Positions 47,190 to 58,052 of a DNA stretch of 64,000 bases are shown here, piece by piece. The DNA is taken from positions 124,001-188,000 of the forward strand of contig NZ_VNHU01000002.1 of assembly GCF_008124785.1 (NCBI RefSeq), in the 5' to 3' direction. This DNA is from Aquimarina intermedia. Its GTDB lineage: Bacteria > Bacteroidota > Bacteroidia > Flavobacteriales > Flavobacteriaceae. Within the stretch, counting starts at the first letter, position 1. The number at the start of each line of letters is the position of its first letter. Position numbers and translations under genes: made by a program. Below the pieces are notes generated by a model. The model did no database searches. It was given only the letters and a program-made list of their open reading frames with translations, and was not told the DNA's origin.

Positions 47190-48653
47190 ATGAAAAAGTA
47201 TACAGGATTACACTTGCAATATATCAATGGTTCGTGGGAAGAAAGTAAGAAGTCATCATCCGATATAGAAAACAGAAATCCCTAATCGGGCGATAAAATC
47301 GACACCATAAAAGGAGCCACTCAAGCAGCAGTGGACAAAGCTTACGCAGCCGCAGACCAAGCTGCTAAAACATGGAGTCAAACGCTACCTCAAGAACGAT
47401 CAGAAGTTCTCCATAAGCTTACCCATGTGATGCAAGATCGAAAAGAAGAAATTATCGAATGGTTGATAAAAGAATCAGGTAGTACCTTTACAAAAGCATC
47501 CATAGAGTTCCAAACATGTATTAGCATTTAGAGAAGCTTCCTCTTTTCCGTTACGATCTCACGGATTTATCTTTAATTCGGGAATCCCGGGAAAAGAAAG
47601 TCGTGTATATCGTAAACCTCTAGGTGTTATCGGTATTATTCGTCCGTGGAACTTCCCCTTGCATCTATCCATGCGTTCTGTTGGCTCTGCTATCGCATTG
47701 GGTAATACTATAGTTATTAAGCCGGCATCGCAAACTCCCGTTACAGGAGCAACCCTACTCGCCAAACTTTTTGAAGAAGCAGGACTACCAAAAGATGTGC
47801 TTAATGTAGTTATAGGCAGAGGATCTCATATTGGTGATTACTTTGTCAAACATCCAACGCCAAAATTGATATCTTTTACCGGTTCTACTCCTGTTGGAAA
47901 AAATATTGGTAAGCTTGCCGGGGAAGCATTAAAGCGCGTGTCACTAGAATTAGGTGGAAATAATGTTTTTATTGTTATGAAAGATGCGGGCATTGAAAAA
48001 GCGGTCGATGCAGCGATTTTTGGAAAATTTATACATCAAGGACAAATATGCATGTCCATTAATCGGCTTGTTATCCATGAGGAAGTTGCGGATGAATTTG
48101 TTTCTAAATTTGTCAAAAAAGCCAAAGCTTTAAAATCAGGCAACCCCATGGATCAAGAGGTTATTATTGGACCTTTAATTAATAGGGATCAGGTAGCACG
48201 AATTCAAAAAGATATTGAGGCCAGTAAGAAAGCCGGCGCAAAAATTATTTTGGGTGGAAATGCAAAAGACGCCTTATTAGAAGTTACCGTTTTAGATCCT
48301 GTAACAGATGATATGCCAATTGCAGAAAATGAAATTTTTGGACCGGTTGCACCTATTATTCGCTTCAAAACTGAAGAAGAGGCGCTAAGTATAGCCAACT
48401 CCAAGGATTTTGGCTTAAGCGGAGCCTTGCACACCAAGGACATAGAAAAAGGAACAGCCTTTGCCAGAAGTGTAGAAACCGGTATGATCCACATCAATGA
48501 TCAAACAGTAAATGATGAAGCAAACGCTCCTTTTGGTGGTGAAAAAGGATCAGGATTGGTCGTTTTAGTGGCGACTTTGTGCTAGAAGAGTTTACCAGAT
48601 TACAATGGGTAACAGTACAGCATGAACGAAGAGATTATGCGCCTTTTGCTTAA
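47190..48653 (+). pseudogene. aldehyde dehydrogenase family gene with one stop and two frameshifts
   Basis: The reading from MKKYTGLHLQYINGSWEESK to HERRDYAPFA at the 3' end is a full ALDH (about 485 codons). Retained motifs are PWNFPLHLSMRSVGSAIALG, the GSTPVGKNIGKLAG loop, LELGGNN and the catalytic-Cys segment HQGQICMSINRLV. Three lesions are seen: TAA at 47283-47285 (codon 32), one extra base near 47517 (frame moves to VLAFREASSFPLRSHG), and one missing base near 48559 (frame returns to FSGDFVLEEFTRLQW). The gene is inactive in this sequence. The divergent 5' gap has no promoter that I can recognise. Confidence 0.82.
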
Positions 48654-48752
48654 AATAAATAGCAAAAGAGACATTTAACATTTCGTTATTAATTCTAATG
48701 GAAATTACTTAAAATAAGATCAAGCCTTAAAACGCTTTCGTTCAAAAAAAAG

Positions 48753-48760
48753 TATTTTTG
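48753..48760 (+). promoter_or_regulatory. probable -7 element for the histidine kinase
   Basis: TATTTTTG matches TAnnTTTG, 40 bp upstream of the ATG; a CA dinucleotide run lies between them. Confidence 0.45.
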
Positions 48761-48800
48761 CAACACACACACACATCTTTTAATTTTTTGTACCCCCTGT

Positions 48801-50003
48801 ATGATTTCTCCTTTAAAGTCTGAAAACGAGAACAGCCGTCTTATTGCATTAAAAAATCTTCAAATACTGGATACACTTCCAGAAAATGAATATGATAACA
48901 TTACGGAACTAGCTGCTTTTATTTGTAATACAAATACCTCTTTAGTATCTCTCATAGATGAAGAACGACAATGGTTTAAGTCCAGAAAAAACATGCCTCT
49001 GTCCGAAACCCACAGAGATCATTCATTTTGTGCGCATGCTATCAACAACCCTCGAGAAACTTTTATCATTCCGCATGCAACCAAGGACGAGCGTTTTCAT
49101 GACAATCCCTTAACACTCTCAGACACACCTGTCATATTTTACGCAGGTGTTCCCTTGTTGGATAAAGAAGGTCATGCTTTAGGAACCTTATGTGTCATTG
49201 ACGATAAGCCTAATACCCTTTCGCCTGAGCAAGAAAAAGCGCTCAAGAATTTAGCGTTACAGGTGGAAAAGTTATTTGAATTAAGAAAGGCAAATAATGA
49301 ACTGAAAGAAACCAAAGAAAATCTGGAAAAACACAATAATTTACTGAAGGATTTTGCGGGTGTAGCATCTCATGATATGAAGATGCCATTGTCTAATATG
49401 ATCATTACTTCCGATCTATTACAGCAAAAATATGGAGCTAATCTGGATGAGTCCGGATCTAGATATCTATCATACATTAAGAAGTCCGCGTTATCGTTAA
49501 GTAATTATATTACAAATATATTGGAGCACTATGAGAGCACTGCATATAACAGAAGTAATGTTGAATCTTTTGACGTAAACACCCTTTTAGAAAATATTGT
49601 TGAGCTGTTACATATAAAATATGACTGCGAAGTACACTTACCAGACCTTAATATAGAAGCTACTTGTAATCGAATTGCCCTAGAACAGATTTTTTTAAAC
49701 CTCATTGCTAATAGTCTTAAATACAACGACAAGGACCCTATTCAAATCTTCATCGATGCCTCCGTGTTCCCTGAGTTCTATGAATTCAGCGTTCGTGATA
49801 ATGGTATTGGTATAGAACCTAATCAAATAGATTCTATTTTTGAATTATTTACGACCGTTGGTCACTTAGACAGAGATGGAAACAAAGGGCATGGGATTGG
49901 ACTCTCAACAGTACAGAAACTGGTGGAAACATTAAAAGGAACCATTACTGTTGATTCCCAAATTGGTAGTGGGACGACTTTTACCTTTACAGTAGCAAAA
50001 TAA
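48801..50003 (+). CDS. cytosolic GAF-domain histidine kinase
   Basis: 400 residues with no transmembrane segment. A GAF domain spans about residues 22-165 (LAAFICNTNTSLVSLIDEER, HSFCAHAINNPRETF). A short coiled coil leads to HisKA with the phospho-His in VASHDMKMPLSN (His191), then the HATPase domain with LEQIFLNLIANSLKY (N box), DNGIGIEPNQ (G1) and KGHGIGLSTVQK (G2). GAF-HK of this type can be light- or redox-sensing if a chromophore is bound; the Cys in SFCAH may be worth testing. The response regulator gene follows after 170 bp. Confidence 0.9.
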   Translation: MISPLKSENENSRLIALKNLQILDTLPENEYDNITELAAFICNTNTSLVSLIDEERQWFKSRKNMPLSETHRDHSFCAHAINNPRETFIIPHATKDERFHDNPLTLSDTPVIFYAGVPLLDKEGHALGTLCVIDDKPNTLSPEQEKALKNLALQVEKLFELRKANNELKETKENLEKHNNLLKDFAGVASHDMKMPLSNMIITSDLLQQKYGANLDESGSRYLSYIKKSALSLSNYITNILEHYESTAYNRSNVESFDVNTLLENIVELLHIKYDCEVHLPDLNIEATCNRIALEQIFLNLIANSLKYNDKDPIQIFIDASVFPEFYEFSVRDNGIGIEPNQIDSIFELFTTVGHLDRDGNKGHGIGLSTVQKLVETLKGTITVDSQIGSGTTFTFTVAK

Positions 50004-50173
50004 AAATATTCTTTTGTTCTTTTATTACCTCAGAATTATTGAGCGACTTTCAGGGGCTGATTTTCCTGTTATCGATTATTTGATACGTTAATCCGAATCT
50101 CTTAGTTTTTCTTTCTCTATAATCAGTTCAACTAATTGATTATTATGAGCTTTGAAATAGATAAAAGCACAAA

Positions 50174-50614
50174 ATGAAGACACCGATTGGACATACTTTT
50201 TTAATTGATGATAATAAAACGACCAATTTTTTGAATCATTATTTATTGCTAAAACATGGAACGTTTGGAAAAATCCATAAGTTCAATTGCAGCAAAGAAG
50301 CTATTTCTTATTTCAAAGAGTATTATGATTTTTTTCGTCGAGATATCAACTTAATTTTTCTGGATATTCACATGCCTCATATGGATGGATGGGAGTTATT
50401 GCACTGTTTGCAACAACTTATCAAAGAATATTCACTCAGCCTTAAAGTTGTCATATTAAGCACAGCTAACGAAACTTGGTTTCAGAAAAGACGTCTACAA
50501 TTTGACTTTGTGGTTGCGTGGATCAAAAAGCCTTTGTCCATTGAGAAATTGGATGGTGTTATGGCGCAACATTTCGCTTTGCGGATTTCTAATAAAAACA
50601 TTTCAAGAAGTTAA
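50174..50614 (+). CDS. single-domain response regulator
   Basis: 146 residues. The receiver fold has the acidic pair in LIDDNKTTNF, the phospho-acceptor Asp64 in FLDIHMPHMDGWELL, the conserved Ser/Thr in ILSTANE, and the Lys in WIKKPLSIEKL. No output domain, so it should pass the phosphate on or bind a partner. It follows the GAF kinase and probably is its partner. It lies 366 bp upstream of cas9, but the tracrRNA and the flanking repeat separate it from that locus. Confidence 0.88.
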   Translation: MKTPIGHTFLIDDNKTTNFLNHYLLLKHGTFGKIHKFNCSKEAISYFKEYYDFFRRDINLIFLDIHMPHMDGWELLHCLQQLIKEYSLSLKVVILSTANETWFQKRRLQFDFVVAWIKKPLSIEKLDGVMAQHFALRISNKNISRS

Positions 50615-50755
50615 CCTATATATGAAGAACTGTTTGGGATGGTTTTAGCCTCTCCAAAAAAATCTATCAGATAAGTATATCTCGTTTTAAGCAGGCTTTT
50701 TAGCCAGTCATATTACAATATCACACTAATAAATTTATTTCTTAAACCTTACATA

Positions 50756-50780
50756 GGTGGCATTAGAGAGCCAACGAAGC
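50756..50780. repeat. left copy of a 25-bp direct repeat flanking the CRISPR-Cas locus
   Basis: GGTGGCATTAGAGAGCCAAC and the following GAAGC recur at 58514-58538 with one mismatch (24/25). Read on the minus strand both copies encode LRWLSNAT; here the frame reads IFEHLKLLRWLSNATYVRFK and ends at a stop, with no start. The two copies bracket the whole locus (7.8 kb). Confidence 0.75.
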
Positions 50781-50806
50781 AATTTTAGATGCTCAAAAAT
50801 AATCTT

Positions 50807-50885
50807 AAAAAAGTGATCCGGTAAGAACCGGACCACTTTGAATGTTTTCACAACGGAATAATCCTTATTGTGAATTGCTTTCAGT
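50807..50885 (-). ncRNA. tracrRNA for type II-C Cas9
   Basis: Minus strand. The antirepeat at 50867-50884 reads CTGAAAGCAATTCACAAT, matching the array's plus-strand repeat (17/18), so it can pair with a crRNA copied from the minus strand. The 3' end is a hairpin at 50811-50838 (AAGTGGTCCGGT / ACCGGATCACTT with 4-nt loop) followed by a T-run, a Rho-independent end. Between them is the linker with GTTGTGAAAAC. Length near 79 nt. A promoter lies just upstream. Identification is by complementarity and layout. Confidence 0.88.
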
Positions 50886-50889
50886 ATTT

Positions 50890-50919
50890 CAAAGATAATA
50901 TAATCTCTGATAATAACAA
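50890..50919 (-). promoter_or_regulatory. tracrRNA promoter
   Basis: On the minus strand TTG (50919-50917), a 19-bp spacer and TATCTTTG (50897-50890) match the Bacteroidota TTG-N17..23-TAnnTTTG consensus exactly. The predicted start falls a few bases later, just before the antirepeat. Confidence 0.75.
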
Positions 50920-50979
50920 TATGATTTTCCGTAACATAAGAAAAAAATAAATTCTTAAATTAGGGAAAATTTACTTTTC

Positions 50980-53900
50980 ATGAGAAGAATTCTAGGATTA
51001 GACCTGGGGACAACATCCATTGGCTGGGCATTTGTTCAGGAAGCAGAAAACAATCAAGAAGAATCTAAGATTATCCAGACAGGGGTTAGGGTTGTACCTC
51101 TTAATACAGATGAACAAACTAGCTTTGAAAAAGGACAGAGTATTACCATAAATGCAGATCGAACCCTTAAAAGAGGTGCAAGACGAAACTTGCATCGTTA
51201 TAAAATGCGCCGCGAGGCGGTTATCAACCTCTTTAAAAAAATAAATTTTATAAATGATAGCTCAACTTTCTCTGAAGAAGGAAAGCAAACTCATAGTACC
51301 TACGCCTTGAGAGCTAAAGCTACCGGTGAGAAGCTAGAAAAGGAAGATCTGACAAGAGTTTTTTTAATGCTCAATAAAAAAAGAGGCTATAAAAGTAGCA
51401 GAAAGGCCAATAATCAAGAAGAAGGTCAACTTATTGATGGCATGGCTATTGCAAAACGCTTGCACAAGGAGCATTTAACTCCTGGAGAGCTTTCCTATAA
51501 GTTACTTCTAGAGGGAAAGAAAAACATACCTGATTATTATCGTTCTGATTTACAAACAGAATTTGATAAAATTTGGCAATTACAAAAAACATTTCATCCT
51601 GAGATATTCACGGATGACCATTACGAAGCGATTGAAACACTTAACAAAACTAAAACTGGTCAATATTTTGAAAAATCCATAGGTACTCCTCGAGCAGAAT
51701 GTAAGGGTAAACGGAATGAAAAAAAGTTACAGTTCTACCGGTGGCGAAATGATGCTGTACATAAAGAACTTGAGCTATCAAAAATTGCTTTTGTCCTGAC
51801 CGAGATTAAAGGTGAAATTAACAGCTCTAGCGGGTATTTGGGAGCTATCAGTGATCGAAGCAAAGAACTCTATTTCAACGATGAAACTGTCGGTCAAAAC
51901 CTTTACAAGCAACTTCAAAAAGACCCCAATGCCTCTCTAAAAAACCAAGTCTTTTATCGTCAAGATTATATGGATGAATTTGATGCAATTTGGCAAGAGC
52001 AATCAAAACATTACAAAGAACTTACAGAACAGGTTCGTAAAGAATTACGGGATATTACTATTTTTTATCAGCGTAGACTTAAATCTCAAAAAGGTCTTAT
52101 AAATATATGTGAATTAGAAAGTAGAGAACTCGAAATTCTTGAAAACGGAATCAAAAAAAGGAAGTTAATTGGTCCAAAGGTAGCTCCAAAATCTTCACCT
52201 GTTTTTCAACAAGCAAAAGTATGGCAAAGTATAAACAATATAGTCCTAACAAACGAAATTACTAAAGAGATAAAATATCTAGATGACGAACTAAGACAAC
52301 TCCTCTTTGAAGAACTTAATTGGTTATTTTATTTTAGTAAAGCACAATTACTTAATTTTCTGAAAAAACATTCAGACATAAAGGGCAAGAATTGGAAAGT
52401 GAATCTTGAAAAAATTGAGGGTAATAAAACCAATGCCACGCTGCTTGCAATTTACAATCAAATCTTACAAATTGAGGGATATGAAGCCTTAGACTCCAAA
52501 ATATCCATTTCACAAAATATGGAGCAATTAAAATACTGTTTTGAAACAATTGGCATTAATAGCAAAATCCTCTCAATTGACTATAGTTTAAAAGGAGACG
52601 AGTTCGTACAACAACCTTCCTATAAGCTTTGGCACTTATTGTATTCTTATGAGGATGATTCATCCTCTACAGGTATTGAAAGTCTAATAAAAAGATTGCA
52701 AGAACATTTCAATTTTAAAGAAGAACATGCAAACCTCTTATGCGGCGTGGCCTTTACACAAGATTATGGTAGCTTGAGTGTTCGTGCACTTCGTAAATTA
52801 ATGCCTTATCTAGAAGAAGGAAAGATTTATAATGAAGCTTCTGAACTTGCTGGATATAAGCATTCTAATTATATGACAGCAGAGGAAAACAAAGATCGTC
52901 AGTTACTTGATAAATTGGAAGTTCTGAAGAAGAATTCTTTACGTAATCCCGTAGTAGAGAAAATCTTGAACCAAATGATCAATGTGATAAATGCAATCAT
53001 AGAAAATCCTGAATTAGGAAAACCTGATGAAATACGGATTGAGATGGCAAGAGAGCTAAAAAAAACAGCCAAACAACGAAAAGAAATGACCGCTGCTATA
53101 GTAAAAGCTACAGATCAACATAAAAAATATCGAGAAAGAATTCAAAAAGAGTTTGGACTTTCTTATGTAAGTAGAAAGGATTTAATAAAGTATAAATTAT
53201 ATCTCGAACTCAAAGCAACCGGTTTTAAAACTCTTTATTCTGGAACATATGTTAAGCCGGAAGAACTCTTCACAAATAAGTTTGATGTAGAGCATATCAT
53301 TCCACAATCCATATTATTTGATGACTCTTTTTCTAATAAAACTATAGAGCTGCGAAGTGTAAATCTTGAAAAAGGAAAAGAGACAGCATTTGATTTTTGC
53401 GAGAGAAAAGGATGTTTAAACGATTTCAAAAATCGATTGGAAGAATGTTATAGCGACGGAAAAGGAGAATTAAGATATGGGAAAAGAAGTAAACTCTTAA
53501 TGTCTTTCAAGAACATACCAGAAAACTTTCTTAACCGTGACTTAGGAAATACAGCTTATATAGCTCGTAAAGCAATTCAAATACTACAACCCTTAGTGAG
53601 ACAAAAAATAGTGTCAACTTCTGGTAATATTACAAGTAAGTTAAGAAGCGATTGGGAGTTAATTAATGTACTTCAAGAACTAAATTGGAAAAAATATGAG
53701 GTTCTAGGCTATACATATTATGATTATAATAAAGATGGTAAAGCATTACCAAGAATAAAAGATTGGAGTAAACGGAATGATCATAGGCATCATGCAATGG
53801 ATGCTATCGCTGTGGCATTTACACGTCCTGCTTTTATACAATACCTGAATACCATGCATGCCAAAAGCGGTAAATCGGGAGAAGTAATTGGGATAGAGAA

Positions 53901-55116
53901 AAAATATACATATCGAGACGCAATAGGCGGACGCAAGTTCAAAAAACCTTACGACACTATCAGAGAGGATGCAAAAGAACACATGGATAAAATTTTAATA
54001 TCTCATAAAGCTAAAAACAAGGTAGTAACCTCCAATAAAAACAAGATAAAAATTAGTGGTAAAAATAATTATAAGACTAAAATAGAACTGACTCCCAGAG
54101 GCCAATTACATAAAGAAACTATTTATGGGCAGTCCCTTGTTTACCTTGTCAAAGAAGAAAAGATTAGTGCGTCCTTTGATGAGGAAAAAATAATGACAGT
54201 TACCAAAGCTAAATACAGAGATGCTCTTTTAAAGCGCTTAAACGACAATGAAAATGATCCTAAAAAAGCTTTTACAGGTAAAAATTCAATAACTAGAAAC
54301 CCCGTTTTTATATCAATAAATCAAAATGTCCCCGATAAAGTTAAAACGCAATCTTTGGTACCGAGATTCACTATCAGAAAAAACATAACACCGGATATAA
54401 AATTGGATAAAGTTGTTGATTTAGGTGTTAAGCGTATCTTGGAAACAAGACTGAAACAATATAATGGCAAACCAAAAGTGGCATTTGCTGATCTAGATAA
54501 TAATCCTATTTGGTTAAACAAAGAAAAGGGAATTACTATTAAAAATGTAACCATTACTGGTGTTAGCAATGCAGAACCACTTCATACTGCCAAAGATCAT
54601 AATGGAAAACAAATTATAGATCCCTCTGGCAAACCTATACCCATAGATTATGTAAGCACTGGAAATAATCATCATGTAGCTGTTTATAGAGATAGAAATG
54701 GAAATTTACAAGAGGAAGTGGTCTCGTTCTATGAAGCGGTCATCAGAAAGAATTTAGAGCAATCGATAATTAAAAAGAATCATGAAAAAGGATGGAAATT
54801 TCTCTTCACACTAAAGCAAAATGAGATATTTGTTTTCCCTTCACTAGATTTTGAGCCTTCAGAGGTTGATTTGTTTGATACAAATAATAAGAAAATTATA
54901 AGCGAAAATCTATTTAGAGTTCAAAAAATATCCTCTAAAAACTATGTTTTCAATCATCACTTAGAAACTAAAGCCGCAGGATCTGATACCTTTAAAAATA
55001 AAAAAGAACTTTCAGAATTAACCTATAAATTCTATCAAAGTGAAAAGTATTTAGAAGGAATAATAAAAGTTCGACTAAATCACCTTGGAGATATAGTGCA
55101 TATTGGAGAATATTAA
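50980..55116 (+). CDS. cas9: type II-C CRISPR endonuclease Cas9
   Basis: 1378 residues. RuvC-I is MRRILGLDLGTTSIGWAFV (Asp8). An Arg-rich bridge helix follows near residues 60-85 (RTLKRGARRNLHRYKMRREA). RuvC-II is EIRIEMAREL (Glu688); the HNH site is NKFDVEHIIPQS (Asp769, His772) with Asn795; RuvC-III is HRHHAMDAIAVAF (His938, Asp941). All catalytic residues are therefore present. The C-terminal part should hold the PAM-interacting domain. No csn2 or cas4 is nearby, which gives subtype II-C. The nearest promoter-like signal is not clear. It heads a cas9-cas1-cas2 order. Confidence 0.96.
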   Translation: MRRILGLDLGTTSIGWAFVQEAENNQEESKIIQTGVRVVPLNTDEQTSFEKGQSITINADRTLKRGARRNLHRYKMRREAVINLFKKINFINDSSTFSEEGKQTHSTYALRAKATGEKLEKEDLTRVFLMLNKKRGYKSSRKANNQEEGQLIDGMAIAKRLHKEHLTPGELSYKLLLEGKKNIPDYYRSDLQTEFDKIWQLQKTFHPEIFTDDHYEAIETLNKTKTGQYFEKSIGTPRAECKGKRNEKKLQFYRWRNDAVHKELELSKIAFVLTEIKGEINSSSGYLGAISDRSKELYFNDETVGQNLYKQLQKDPNASLKNQVFYRQDYMDEFDAIWQEQSKHYKELTEQVRKELRDITIFYQRRLKSQKGLINICELESRELEILENGIKKRKLIGPKVAPKSSPVFQQAKVWQSINNIVLTNEITKEIKYLDDELRQLLFEELNWLFYFSKAQLLNFLKKHSDIKGKNWKVNLEKIEGNKTNATLLAIYNQILQIEGYEALDSKISISQNMEQLKYCFETIGINSKILSIDYSLKGDEFVQQPSYKLWHLLYSYEDDSSSTGIESLIKRLQEHFNFKEEHANLLCGVAFTQDYGSLSVRALRKLMPYLEEGKIYNEASELAGYKHSNYMTAEENKDRQLLDKLEVLKKNSLRNPVVEKILNQMINVINAIIENPELGKPDEIRIEMARELKKTAKQRKEMTAAIVKATDQHKKYRERIQKEFGLSYVSRKDLIKYKLYLELKATGFKTLYSGTYVKPEELFTNKFDVEHIIPQSILFDDSFSNKTIELRSVNLEKGKETAFDFCERKGCLNDFKNRLEECYSDGKGELRYGKRSKLLMSFKNIPENFLNRDLGNTAYIARKAIQILQPLVRQKIVSTSGNITSKLRSDWELINVLQELNWKKYEVLGYTYYDYNKDGKALPRIKDWSKRNDHRHHAMDAIAVAFTRPAFIQYLNTMHAKSGKSGEVIGIEKKYTYRDAIGGRKFKKPYDTIREDAKEHMDKILISHKAKNKVVTSNKNKIKISGKNNYKTKIELTPRGQLHKETIYGQSLVYLVKEEKISASFDEEKIMTVTKAKYRDALLKRLNDNENDPKKAFTGKNSITRNPVFISINQNVPDKVKTQSLVPRFTIRKNITPDIKLDKVVDLGVKRILETRLKQYNGKPKVAFADLDNNPIWLNKEKGITIKNVTITGVSNAEPLHTAKDHNGKQIIDPSGKPIPIDYVSTGNNHHVAVYRDRNGNLQEEVVSFYEAVIRKNLEQSIIKKNHEKGWKFLFTLKQNEIFVFPSLDFEPSEVDLFDTNNKKIISENLFRVQKISSKNYVFNHHLETKAAGSDTFKNKKELSELTYKFYQSEKYLEGIIKVRLNHLGDIVHIGEY

Positions 55117-55132
55117 GAATCATACCTATAAA

Positions 55133-56369
<1,237 letters not shown>

Positions 56370-56439
56370 AAAAAGCGCTTATTTTTTTATTCTACATATA
56401 GATTTAAATAACAGAATACCAGTATCTTACAACAGGTAT

Positions 56440-58052
56440 CCTGTGAATTCTCCTCTAAAATAAAGAACTGAAAGCAATTCACAACTTTGATCAAGTTCAA
56501 ATACATCTGTACGGGCCTGTGAATTCTCCTCTAAAATAAAGAACTGAAAGCAATTCACAACCTAGCGTGCTTTACTGCTTCTTCTTTTGTGCCTGTGAAT
56601 TCTCCTCTAAAATAAAGAACTGAAAGCAATTCACAACTGTAAAGAATTATAAGAAGCGTTTCTGTTCCTGTGAATTCTCCTCTAAAATAAAGAACTGAAA
56701 GCAATTCACAACTTCATCAGTTGTAACTACTAATTCCCTTTTCCTGTGAATTCTCCTCTAAAATAAAGAACTGAAAGCAATTCACAACGGAATATGTCGG
56801 TTAATATTGATCAAAGAACCTGTGAATTCTCCTCTAAAATAAAGAACTGAAAGCAATTCACAACAAGCCAAGCTGTATATCCTAATCCCTTTAGCCTGTG
56901 AATTCTCCTCTAAAATAAAGAACTGAAAGCAATTCACAACCCCCCCCTTGCATATAAACCCCAATATAATCCTGTGAATTCTCCTCTAAAATAAAGAACT
57001 GAAAGCAATTCACAACTCCATTACTATTTTAATGATGAGTGTAATACCTGTGAATTCTCCTCTAAAATAAAGAACTGAAAGCAATTCACAACTAAGCAAG
57101 ATCAAAGCATTAAGAGACAATACCTGTGAATTCTCCTCTAAAATAAAGAACTGAAAGCAATTCACAACTAATAAATCCTGCTTCTGTCGGAATATTAGCC
57201 TGTGAATTCTCCTCTAAAATAAAGAACTGAAAGCAATTCACAACTAGGGTAGGTAAAAAAGATGACGATAAATACCTGTGAATTCTCCTCTAAAATAAAG
57301 AACTGAAAGCAATTCACAACTCAGAGATTATACAAAAATCAACCTCACGTCCTGTGAATTCTCCTCTAAAATAAAGAACTGAAAGCAATTCACAACACTT
57401 TCCGCAGCTTCCTCTTCGATGTCTTTCCTGTGAATTCTCCTCTAAAATAAAGAACTGAAATCGACCTTTTGGGAGATTCAGCGACTCCTAAAACAATAAT
57501 AACAGGAGCTAAAGCAATTCACAACATTCCTTCTGCGCCCATTGCCAATGCTATCCCTGTGAATTCTCCTCTAAAATAAAGAACTGAAAGCAATTCACAA
57601 CCAGAAATCATTTTCATGTATTTCTTCATCTCCTGTGAATTCTCCTCTAAAATAAAGAACTGAAAGCAATTCACAACTAATTGGTCACCAAAAATAATTA
57701 ATTCGATCCTGTGAATTCTCCTCTAAAATAAAGAACTGAAATCGACCTTTTGGGAGATTCAGCGACTCCTAAAACAATAATAACAGGAGCTAAAGCAATT
57801 CACAAAATTTACTCAATAGAATTACCTAACTAACAAGAACGTAGATCATCCTCTCATTGCGTTTCATGCCACTCGTAGGTGATCACAAATTCTCCTCTAA
57901 AATAAAGAACTGAAAGCAATTCACAACTCAAATTATGCGTATCACCTCCCGTGTCTGCCTGTGAATTCTCCTCTAAAATAAAGAACTGACATCGACCTTT
58001 TGGGAGATTCAGCGACTCCTAAAACAATAACAACAGGAGCTAAAGCAATTCA
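56440..58052 (-). CRISPR. type II-C CRISPR array, 17 spacers
   Basis: Repeats of 46 bp (CCTGTGAATTCTCCTCTAAA on the plus strand to GCAATTCACAAC) alternate with 17 spacers, 16 of 30 bp and one of 29. Repeats 1-13 are identical, starting at 56440, 56516, 56592 and so on to 57351. Repeat 14 (57427) and 17 (57708) contain a 53-bp insert. Repeats 15 and 16 are normal. Repeat 18 (from 57886) is missing its first bases, and repeat 19 (57958) again carries the insert and degenerates. Pairing with the tracrRNA shows that the crRNA is transcribed from the minus strand, that is, towards cas2. The regular, identical repeats lie next to cas2 and the decayed ones far from it. Confidence 0.95.
57461..57513. 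repeat. 53-bp insert inside CRISPR repeat 14
   Basis: Splits the repeat after ...GAACTGAAA, which resumes with GCAATTCACAAC. It begins TCGACCTTTTGGGAG, contains CTCCT/AGGAG arms and ends AGCTAAA, so the final AAA duplicates the AAA before the insert. Identical or nearly so to inserts at 57742, 57992 and 58166. Confidence 0.85.

Noticed and set aside
56782-56964. 60-codon frame inside the CRISPR array
   Set aside because: It is repeat-spacer sequence read as protein; the repetition follows the array period.
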